Shown here in pieces: positions 57,597 through 64,000 of a stretch of 64,000 bases of DNA. The DNA is from Actinoplanes xinjiangensis. Lineage in GTDB: Bacteria > Actinomycetota > Actinomycetes > Mycobacteriales > Micromonosporaceae. The translations under genes and the position numbers were made by a program. The stretch is from NCBI RefSeq assembly GCF_003148685.1, contig NZ_QGGR01000005.1:434001-498000 (forward strand), in the 5' to 3' direction. Each line of letters begins with the position of its first letter. Position 1 is the stretch's first letter. The notes beneath the pieces were generated by a model. It saw nothing but the letters and a program-made list of their open reading frames with translations, did no database searches and had not been told where the DNA came from.

Positions 57597-58840
57597 GACT
57601 TCTTCCCGGCGAGATAGATCAGCCTGTCGGAGATCAGGAAACGGATGAGGAAGGACGCGACCAGGGTCAGCATGTTGCCGACCAGGACGCCCAGGTTCAG
57701 CCCGCTGACCAGCAACGTCAGCAGGGGGATGCGCAGCACCAGGTCGGCGTTGCCCATCAGGAAGAAGCGGCTGAACCGGCTGAGCGGGCCGCGATCCCGG
57801 TGCTTGCGGTAGAGCAGCGTGTCGGTGAGGACGAAGTTCCAGCCCACCGCCACGACGTTGGCCATCACCGCGGCGGCCGTGTAGTGGAGCCCGGTGAAGT
57901 GCAGCAGCGCCCACAGCACGGCCTGGTTGGGCAGCAGACCGGAGATGCCGATCAGCGCGAACGCCAGCATCCGCAGACGCGCCGGGCCGAACCGCAGGAC
58001 GCCCAGGTGTCTGAGGAAGCGGATGCCCTCGGCCGCGGTCGACTTCGACTCGCCGGCGTGCCGGGTCTGGAAGCCGTAGGGGACCTCGACGATCCGGCCG
58101 GGCCGGTTGCGGACGATCAGCTCCAGCAGGATCTTGTAGCCGAGCGGGCGCAGCTCACCGGCGTCCAGCGAGCTGGCGCGGATCGCGAACAGGCCGCTCA
58201 TCGGGTCGCTGACCGACAGCAGACTGTTCCGGAACAGCGTCTTGACCAGCAGCGTCGAACCGCGGGAGACCAGCCTGCGGTACCCGTCGGCCAGGCCGCC
58301 GGTGTCGCCGCCGTGCGCGTACCGGCTGCCGACGACCAGGTCGGCGCCGTCCCGCAGGCCGGCCGCGATCAGGTCGGGCACGATCTCCGGCGGGTGCTGC
58401 AGGTCGGCGTCCATCACGACGATCCACTCGCCGCGGGCCAGGCGCATGCCCTCGACCACGGCGCCACCGAGCCCGCCCGCACCGTTCTCGCGGTGATGGA
58501 CGGTGATCGCCATCGGGAAGTCCCGCGCGGCCTGCTCGATGACGGCCGGGGTGTCGTCGGTGCTGTCGTCGACGAACACGATCTCGGTGTCGTCGTGCGG
58601 CAGCGCGGCGGCGAGCCGCTCCAGCAGGGCGGGGATGTTGTCGCGCTCGTTGTAGGTGGGCACGATGACGCTCTGCAGCAGGACGGAGGGCAGCGGGCCC
58701 ACCCCGATCTCACCGGGCAGCACCGCCCGGGTACGCCCGGATCCGCGGTAGCGCTCCAGCGAGAGGGTCTTCTCACCGGGTGTGACGGTGGCCTGGTGCA
58801 GCATTCCGACGGCCGCCCGGCCCTGTGCCTGGGTGGTCAT
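57593..58840 (-). CDS. Polyprenol-phosphate GT2 glycosyltransferase fused to GtrA membrane domain
   Basis: 415 residues. GT2 domain: VIVPTYNERDNIPALLERL, VDDSTDDT, VMDADLQHPPE, typical of dolichol-phosphate mannosyltransferase-like enzymes. The C-terminal third has four membrane segments with the GtrA pattern (LIGISGLLPNQAVLWALL, NFVLTDTLLYRK). It should load a sugar on a polyprenol phosphate for use outside. ATGA overlaps with both neighbours. Confidence 0.9.
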   Translation of the reverse strand: MTTQAQGRAAVGMLHQATVTPGEKTLSLERYRGSGRTRAVLPGEIGVGPLPSVLLQSVIVPTYNERDNIPALLERLAAALPHDDTEIVFVDDSTDDTPAVIEQAARDFPMAITVHHRENGAGGLGGAVVEGMRLARGEWIVVMDADLQHPPEIVPDLIAAGLRDGADLVVGSRYAHGGDTGGLADGYRRLVSRGSTLLVKTLFRNSLLSVSDPMSGLFAIRASSLDAGELRPLGYKILLELIVRNRPGRIVEVPYGFQTRHAGESKSTAAEGIRFLRHLGVLRFGPARLRMLAFALIGISGLLPNQAVLWALLHFTGLHYTAAAVMANVVAVGWNFVLTDTLLYRKHRDRGPLSRFSRFFLMGNADLVLRIPLLTLLVSGLNLGVLVGNMLTLVASFLIRFLISDRLIYLAGKKS

Positions 58841-60468
58841 GGGTTCTCCTTGTTGATGCGGCGGATCTCGATACGGCCTTCGCCCTCGCCGAAGCCGGCG
58901 GCCACCGTCGAGTTCGTCAGCAGGGTGTTCACCGCGGGCAGCGACGTGGAGTCACCGCGCAGCGCGGGCGTCGAGACCAGGTAGTCGACGTCGCGCCAGC
59001 CGTTCGGCAGCCGGGCCGCGACGGCCGGGTCCAGGTCGAGCTTGTAGAACCAGATGGTCCGCTCGGGTCGGTAGCCGGCGTCGACGCACTCGAGCCACAG
59101 CACGTCGTCGAGCACGATCGTGGTGTTCGCCCGGTCCGGCACCTCGTCGCGCAGGTAGCGGGCGGCGGCCACGTAGCCGTCGTGGTAATCGGCGGTCAGC
59201 GCCACCTGGTTGCCGGCCCACCAGCGCGGGGCGACGAACGTCGCGGCGAGCACCGCGAGGACGAGCGGAACCGCGAGGCGCAGCAGACGTCTCCGGGCCG
59301 GCGCGCGACGGCCCACCAGGTCGAGCACTCCGCCGACGGCGATGGCGAAGAACGGCAGGAGCTGGACGACGTACATCACCGGGAGGTGGCCGCTGGGACG
59401 GCAGGCGATCAGCACCAGGATCGCGCCGGCCACGGCCGGTGGCCGCAGGCGGCGCACGAAGAGGCAGACGACGGTCGCGATCAGACCACCGGCCAGCAGG
59501 TACGGGTCGTGGTCGAGCCAGGATCCGACCAGGTTCCCGGCAATCGACCCATCGGTGAAGACGCTGCCGCTGCCGGCCCGGGAGCCCAGCTGGAACTGCC
59601 AGGCGCCGATCAGCGACACGTGGTCGGCACCGGGGAAGAGTTCGCCGCGCAGCAGCGCGTACAGCGGATAGAAGACGCCGACCAGGACCAGTCCGCTGAG
59701 GTAGCCGCCGGCCGCCCACGGCCGGGTGGAACTGCGGGCGGTGTGCTGCCAGAGAGCGAGCACCACCGCCGGCAGGGTCACCAGCATGGTCTCCTTGCTC
59801 AGCACCGCGATCGCGGTGGCCGCGCCGGCGGCGGTGAAGTGCCACAGGTTCCGGCGTGGTGACAGCACCAGGGCCAGGGCGGCGAGCATCCACACCACGG
59901 CGAAGGTGTCGAGGTAGACGCCGCGGTACATGACGACGGTGAGCGGGGACAGGCCGAAGACGAGCAGTGCGGCGGCGGACGGCCAGACGGCCATGCCGAG
60001 GCGGCGGCAGATCACGTAGACCAGCAGCACGACCGCCGCGATCACCGGGAGCATGGCGATCCGGCCGGTGGTGGCGACCGTCGAGCCCTCCGTCCCGAAC
60101 AGGCCGGGGATCCAGGACAGCCCGGCCAGCTGGATCCAGGCCAGCGGCGGGTGGTCGTACCAGTAGGTGTAGTGGGCCAGGCCCTGCCCGTTGGCGACCG
60201 CCCAGGCCTGCGCCAGGTAGGTGCCCTCGTCGTCGTTCACCATCGGGTACCCGCTGATGTTGACGCCCAGGACGGTGAGCACCAGCGTGGTCAGGGCACC
60301 GGCCAGGAGTCCTTCGCCGCCGATGAGCGCGCGCCGCCGTACCCGCGCGGGCCTCTGCTCGTGATCGGGCGCCGGCAGCCGCGGCAGGGTCGTCTCGACG
60401 AGCCTGCCGCGCGCCTTGGGGATGAGCGCGGTCGTGGTGGTCTGCTGGGGTTCACTGGTGGTCGTCAT
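58837..60468 (-). CDS. Polytopic GT-C glycosyltransferase (GT39/ArnT-like)
   Basis: 543 residues with about 11-12 membrane segments. The first extracytoplasmic loop has VNDDEGTYLAQAWAVANGQG and YDHPPLAWIQLAGLSW, the acidic DDE and HPPL pattern of protein-O-mannosyl/ArnT-like transferases that use polyprenol-linked sugars. The C-terminal soluble domain is about 120 residues. It presumably uses the sugar donor made by the next gene. ATGA overlaps at both ends. Confidence 0.88.
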   Translation of the reverse strand: MTTTSEPQQTTTTALIPKARGRLVETTLPRLPAPDHEQRPARVRRRALIGGEGLLAGALTTLVLTVLGVNISGYPMVNDDEGTYLAQAWAVANGQGLAHYTYWYDHPPLAWIQLAGLSWIPGLFGTEGSTVATTGRIAMLPVIAAVVLLVYVICRRLGMAVWPSAAALLVFGLSPLTVVMYRGVYLDTFAVVWMLAALALVLSPRRNLWHFTAAGAATAIAVLSKETMLVTLPAVVLALWQHTARSSTRPWAAGGYLSGLVLVGVFYPLYALLRGELFPGADHVSLIGAWQFQLGSRAGSGSVFTDGSIAGNLVGSWLDHDPYLLAGGLIATVVCLFVRRLRPPAVAGAILVLIACRPSGHLPVMYVVQLLPFFAIAVGGVLDLVGRRAPARRRLLRLAVPLVLAVLAATFVAPRWWAGNQVALTADYHDGYVAAARYLRDEVPDRANTTIVLDDVLWLECVDAGYRPERTIWFYKLDLDPAVAARLPNGWRDVDYLVSTPALRGDSTSLPAVNTLLTNSTVAAGFGEGEGRIEIRRINKENP

Positions 60469-61724
60469 GCGGCACCGGCCTCGGCGTTGGCGTTCTGGAG
60501 ATGGGCGCCGACGTGTGTGGTCAGCTCCCAGTCGCGGCGGCCGCTGTACTCACGCCAGACGGCGCGCAGCGCGGCGACGCTGAGCAACAGGGCGTACGGG
60601 AACGCACCGGCCAGCAACCAGGCGTAGTGACGCGGCCTGATCCTGAGCCGGTACTGCTTGCCGAAGTCACGCAGGCCGATGGTCTGGAAGACGATGTTGG
60701 CGGCCATCGGTACGAACGGGACGAAGGTGGCCAGCGCGATACCGACCGGCAGATCGGCGAGGACACCGACGGCGACACCGATCGGGATCGCCACGCCGGA
60801 GAAGGCCTGCAGGAACGGGCCGGTCAGGGTGTACCGGGCCAGCACCCGCTGGCGCAACGGCAGCCGCCGCCACTCCCCCTTGCGCAGCACCTGGAGGAAG
60901 CCCTGGTTCCAGCGGGTCCGCTGTTTGAGCAGGCTGCCGATGGTGTCCGGGGTCTCCTCGCGGGTGACCAGGGAGGCCTCGTAGGCGACGACCACCTTGG
61001 CGCCCCGGCTGGACAGCCGCACGCCGAGATCGCAGTCCTCGGCCAGGCAGGTGCCGTCCCAGCCGTTGGCGGTGCGCAGCACGTCGGTACGGACGAACAC
61101 CGTGTTGCCGCCGAGCGGGATGAAGCCCTTGTCGGCGTGCAGGTGCAGCCGGCTGCGGAACCAGAAGAAGTACTCCAGGCAGTTGTGCAGGCTGTACCAA
61201 CTGGAGTGGAAGTTGATCAGCTGCACGCCACCCTGGACGACGTCCGCGCCGGTCGTGCGGAACGCGTGGTCGACGTGTTCGAGCAGATGCGGGTGCACCT
61301 GGTCCTCGGCGTCGAAGACTCCGACCACGTCGCCGCGGACGAAGGGCAGGGCGGTGTTCAGGGCACGGGGCTTGTTCTTCACCTCGTTGTGGTCGGTGAC
61401 CACCAGCACCCGGCCGGGCGCCTTCGCCGCCGCGGCGTGGGCCACCGCGGCGGTGTCCGGGTCGTCGTGGCCGACGATCACGATGATCTCGTAACCCTGG
61501 TGGGTGGAGTGGAGCAGGCGCTGGATGGTGTGTTCCAGCACCGCCTGCTCGTGCCGGGCCGGCAGCAGCAGGGAGAACGTCAGCCGGTGGTCACCGTCCG
61601 GCTCCGCGAAGCGTGTCGCGGCCAGCGTCTCCGGGGTACGCCACGCGTGCATCGTCCACCAGAGCGTCACCGCCGCGAACGTGGCCAGCACGACGGAAAT
61701 AAGAATCATGACGGCGGCAGCCAA
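60465..61724 (-). CDS. Processive-type GT2 polysaccharide synthase (XagB/cellulose synthase-like)
   Basis: 419 residues from TTG 61724, which has GAAAGG about 9 bases upstream; ATG 61709 lacks an RBS. One membrane segment at the N-terminus, the GT2 core with FSLLLPARHEQAVLEHTIQR, GVFDAEDQVHPHL (DAED), AEDCDLGVRL and QRTRWNQGF (QxxRW), then about four membrane segments. The QxxRW set marks a processive synthase. It heads the five-gene operon, so an extracellular glycan is the likely product. Confidence 0.88.
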   Translation of the reverse strand: MAAAVMILISVVLATFAAVTLWWTMHAWRTPETLAATRFAEPDGDHRLTFSLLLPARHEQAVLEHTIQRLLHSTHQGYEIIVIVGHDDPDTAAVAHAAAAKAPGRVLVVTDHNEVKNKPRALNTALPFVRGDVVGVFDAEDQVHPHLLEHVDHAFRTTGADVVQGGVQLINFHSSWYSLHNCLEYFFWFRSRLHLHADKGFIPLGGNTVFVRTDVLRTANGWDGTCLAEDCDLGVRLSSRGAKVVVAYEASLVTREETPDTIGSLLKQRTRWNQGFLQVLRKGEWRRLPLRQRVLARYTLTGPFLQAFSGVAIPIGVAVGVLADLPVGIALATFVPFVPMAANIVFQTIGLRDFGKQYRLRIRPRHYAWLLAGAFPYALLLSVAALRAVWREYSGRRDWELTTHVGAHLQNANAEAGAA

Positions 61725-62170
61725 GGTCGTCGCCTTTCAGCAATGAGGGAATTCGACTCCAAAGAATGGAGCGGGCCGACCATATCGCGAACGTCGGCAC
61801 ACTATTCAAGTCGATCTCTCTGATTCCCGCTTTCCGGTGAGTCGTTTCGATTGTGTTTCCCGCGAAACAACGGTCGGATCGGCGACAGATTTCATTCCGG
61901 GAACCGATTCCGGGTACGAAAGACGGCCCGGCGCAAGCGTCAGGATGCGACCGGGCGACGGCCGTCGGGGCCGCTGAAAGAACATAAGTCATGTCGGCTC
62001 TTTCCCGCGTCACGCGTCCGAGGGAACAACCTCCGGGCATCCGAAAAAATGCACCAAGCGCCCGATTTGCCGACTATTGCGGTATCTGCATGTCTTGATC
62101 GCGATATCTACTGGGCGTACTTGATCATCAGGAGCAGGATGAGGTCGTCCCTCTCTTTTTGGAGCACACG
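61725..62170. other. 446-bp intergenic region between polysaccharide operon and carbonic anhydrase
   Basis: Lower in G+C than its surroundings. It must hold the two divergent promoters. GACGGCCCGG (61922-61931) can pair with CCGGGC and GGCCGTC (61951-61966), a branched hairpin that may be a leader or attenuator. TTGATC at 62095 is a possible -35 for the carbonic anhydrase gene, but I see no good -10. No gene is evident. Confidence 0.45.
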
Positions 62171-62833
62171 ATGCTGGACTCAACGCTTCGCCGTCGGTCA
62201 CTCTTCGCCGTCGGCGGCGCACTCGCCGGATCGGTCGCCCTCGCGCCGGCCGCCCGGGCCTCGCACCCCGCGGGCACACCCCTGGAGCAGCTCCTGGCCG
62301 GCAACCGCCGGTTCGTCACCGGCCACGGCCGGCACCCCCACCAGAGCCCCACCCGGATCCACGACATCGCCGCCGGCCAGCACCCGTTCGCCGTCATCCT
62401 GGGTTGCGCCGACTCCCGGGTCGCCCCGGAGATCCTCTTCGACCAGGGCGTCGGCGACCTCTTCGACAACCGGGTCGCCGGCAACATCGTCGACGACCTG
62501 CTACTCGGCAGCATCGAGTACGCGGTCGAGGAATTCGCCCCGCCACTGATCGTCGTCCTCGGGCACGAGCGCTGCGGTGCCGTCTCGGCCACCCTCAACG
62601 CGATCCGGACCGGCGGCGAGGCGCCCGGCCACATCGGCGCGATCGTGGACGCGCTGCGCCCGATCGTCGAGCCGTACGTCGACGACCCGGACGGCGTGGA
62701 GAAGGCCGTCAGGGCCAACGTCCGGGCCCAGGTGTCCACCCTGGTCACCCGCAGTGAGATCGTCGCGCACAGTGGCGCACGGGTGGTCGGCGCCCGTTAC
62801 GACCTGGACACCGGCACGGTCACGGTGCTGTAG
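62171..62833 (+). CDS. Tat-exported beta-carbonic anhydrase
   Basis: 220 residues from ATG 62171 with TTGGAG upstream. The N-terminus is a twin-arginine signal, LRRRSLFAVGGALAGSVALA then ARA. The beta-class zinc site is complete: Cys79 with the ADSR Asp-Arg pair (GCADSRVAPE), His132 and Cys135 (GHERCGAV). Export of a beta-carbonic anhydrase implies CO2/bicarbonate conversion outside the membrane; the Tat route suits a protein that folds with zinc in the cytoplasm. The stop lies in a 17-bp tandem repeat. Confidence 0.92.
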   Translation: MLDSTLRRRSLFAVGGALAGSVALAPAARASHPAGTPLEQLLAGNRRFVTGHGRHPHQSPTRIHDIAAGQHPFAVILGCADSRVAPEILFDQGVGDLFDNRVAGNIVDDLLLGSIEYAVEEFAPPLIVVLGHERCGAVSATLNAIRTGGEAPGHIGAIVDALRPIVEPYVDDPDGVEKAVRANVRAQVSTLVTRSEIVAHSGARVVGARYDLDTGTVTVL

Positions 62834-62903
62834 CGGTCACGGGCTGTAGCCGTCATGGGGCTGTAGCGGTCACGGGGCTGTAGCGGTCACGGGGCTGTAG
62901 AGG
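62828..62903. repeat. 17-bp tandem repeat spanning two convergent stop codons
   Basis: CTGTAGCGGTCACGGGG-type units start at 62828, 62844, 62861 and 62878, with a partial fifth at 62895. The first unit contains the carbonic anhydrase stop codon and later units contain the stop codon and last residues of the convergent STAS gene, so repeat copy number affects the end of both genes. Confidence 0.88.
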
Positions 62904-63223
62904 GTCTCCGGCTCGCACAGTCCGGTCAGGGCCAGGGCCTGCCGCACATGGCCGGCCGCGTGCACGATGTCGTAGCCGTGCCCACCGCGCATGGCGCGGG
63001 TGTAGCCGATCAGCAGCAGCTCGATGCATTCGCTGCCGATCGTCTCCACCCGTGCCATGTCGACGATCACCAGATGGCCACGACGGCCGGAGGCGAACGC
63101 GTCTCGCATACCGGCGCGCAGGACCCGGTGGGCATCCCGGTCGAACGCCCCGATCAGATGCAAGTGGACGGTGGAGCCCGTTCGGTGGTTGATTCGCTCG
63201 ATCTCGTAACGCGGGTCGTTCAT
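62870..63223 (-). CDS. STAS-domain protein (anti-sigma factor antagonist-like)
   Basis: 117 residues from ATG 63223 (MNDPRYEIERIN). GSTVHLHLIGAFDRDAHRVL and LVIVDMARVETIGSECIELL form the STAS fold, with Ser in TIGSEC at the position that is phosphorylated in SpoIIAA-type antagonists. The C-terminus YSPVTATAP is encoded by the tandem repeat shared with the carbonic anhydrase 3' end. No anti-sigma kinase gene adjoins it. Confidence 0.82.
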   Translation of the reverse strand: MNDPRYEIERINHRTGSTVHLHLIGAFDRDAHRVLRAGMRDAFASGRRGHLVIVDMARVETIGSECIELLLIGYTRAMRGGHGYDIVHAAGHVRQALALTGLCEPETLYSPVTATAP

Positions 63224-63373
63224 ACCTGCAAGTGGTACCCGCGGAATGTGTCCGGGAGCCGAAATCCCGGTGACACGGTGACCGAGCCAACAATGGCGCA
63301 CCTCAGAACGGCACGCAGATCAGCTCACGGTAAAGAAGATCGATCTGGTCCACGCCGAGTGAACGCCCCGGGA

Positions 63374-64000
63374 TCACAGTGCGGCCGCCCAGGCGAGCAG
63401 CTCGGTGCGGGCGGCGGTGAGGGTGGCGGCCGGCACCGACGCCACGTCGGCGGCGTTGACCACCAGCGCCACGTGCACCCGCCCCGGCGCCGACCCGGTC
63501 GCGTCGAGCAGCAACCGCCGGGCGGTCGTCGCGCCGGTCTCGGTGGCCACCGCGATCGGCCCGCTCGCCGGCACCCCGGCGACGGCACCGAGATCGGACA
63601 CCACCACCGTACGGGCCGACGGGAACGACCCCGGCAGGTGCAGCTCGGTCGGGGCGGTCGGCGCGGTGGCCGGCTCCCGCCAGACCAGTACGCCGTACTG
63701 CCGGCCGGCGACCAGGCCGGCGATCGCGGGTAGCCGGGACGGCACGGTCAGCCACGCCTGCTGCCGGCCCGCGCCCCCGAACCCGTCCCGGGCCAGGTCC
63801 TCGTAGGCGAACGCCACCGTGGTCCCGGCCACCGCGCTGGGGAACAGCCGGTCCAGTACCCGCCGGTCCAGTCGCAGCGCCCCGTTCGCGATCACCGAAT
63901 GGTCCTCGCCGTTCCAGGCGTCGCCGGTGGTCTGCACCTTGTCCGGGTTGAAGTTCATCAGCTCACGGTGCCTGCCGCTGTAGACGTCCCAGTGCCACTG
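63374..64000 (-). CDS. Partial protein, perhaps the C-terminal part of a secreted glycosidase
   Basis: 208 codons, open to the window edge, so the N-terminus is missing. QWHWDVYSGRHRELMNFNPD and AWNGEDHSVIANGALRLDRR suggest the end of a catalytic domain. Then comes a beta-sandwich-like C-terminal domain (YEDLARDGFGGAGRQQAWLT, GRQYGVLVW, ARTVVVSDLG, RVHVALVVNAADVA). The family is not certain; a secreted carbohydrate-active enzyme would fit the neighbouring polysaccharide operon. Confidence 0.6.
   Translation of the reverse strand, partial: QWHWDVYSGRHRELMNFNPDKVQTTGDAWNGEDHSVIANGALRLDRRVLDRLFPSAVAGTTVAFAYEDLARDGFGGAGRQQAWLTVPSRLPAIAGLVAGRQYGVLVWREPATAPTAPTELHLPGSFPSARTVVVSDLGAVAGVPASGPIAVATETGATTARRLLLDATGSAPGRVHVALVVNAADVASVPAATLTAARTELLAWAAAL

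Noticed and set aside
61850..62050. Riboswitch (c-di-AMP ydaO type) upstream of the polysaccharide operon or carbonic anhydrase
   Set aside because: The region can fold, but I could not match the conserved segments of any riboswitch class I know. Infernal/Rfam would decide.

Overview
The window is high-GC DNA (roughly 70% or more) from an actinobacterium. The gene content points to Micromonosporaceae, possibly Actinoplanes or a close relative: WhiJ-like XRE/DUF5753 and DUF397 genes, DUF3159 and DUF574 families, SigE-type ECF sigma factors with membrane partners, many divergent TetR pairs, and GTG starts with four-base stop/start overlaps. The genus is an inference. I see no rRNA, tRNA, CRISPR array, transposase or phage gene.

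Layout. 1-8031 (minus): a partial megasynthase with the order fatty acyl-AMP ligase, ACP, KS, malonyl-type AT, KR, ACP, condensation domain, suited to starting a lipopeptide or N-acylated product. 8075-13615: a divergent hybrid histidine kinase, then an ABC exporter operon with its own two-component system. 13621-19016: a HAD hydrolase, a molybdopterin oxidoreductase, an ECF sigma/membrane-partner pair, a DUF3159 membrane protein behind an iron-box-like site, and an MBL hydrolase. 19066-28133: two more sigma/partner modules, an OmpR-type two-component system and a PepSY protein, both with 11-bp-phased TAAG-type repeats upstream, a DUF4232 lipoprotein and an 883-bp gene-free stretch. 28158-39892: mixed single genes (MFS transporter, secreted phosphatase, RNA ligase-like enzyme, UPF0104 protein with divergent TetR, LamG protein, NarL-type two-component system, WhiJ-like cluster). 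39936-53726: acyl-CoA metabolism (FadD, a three-part SRPBCC/thiolase-like/crotonase fusion, TetR, acyl-CoA dehydrogenase), a DUF574 methyltransferase, and two TetR/enzyme pairs with clear palindromic operators. 53798-64000: a lipoprotein, a five-gene extracellular polysaccharide/copper-radical-oxidase operon coupled by four-base overlaps, a Tat-exported beta-carbonic anhydrase, a STAS protein and a partial protein at the edge.

The most unusual signal is a family of 63-bp tandem repeats. Five copies lie in frame inside the megasynthase linker (5817-6131). Five related copies lie in an intergenic region 24 kb away (29671-29985). Each unit can fold into a long hairpin, several differences between copies preserve pairing, and the unit is exactly 21 codons. 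Other short tandem repeats sit inside coding regions (hexanucleotide Glu-Ala run in the KS, low-complexity inserts in the FAAL and in a kinase ATP lid) or at gene ends. The genome therefore seems prone to in-frame repeat expansion.

All functional statements come from reading motifs in the translated sequence. No database search was run.
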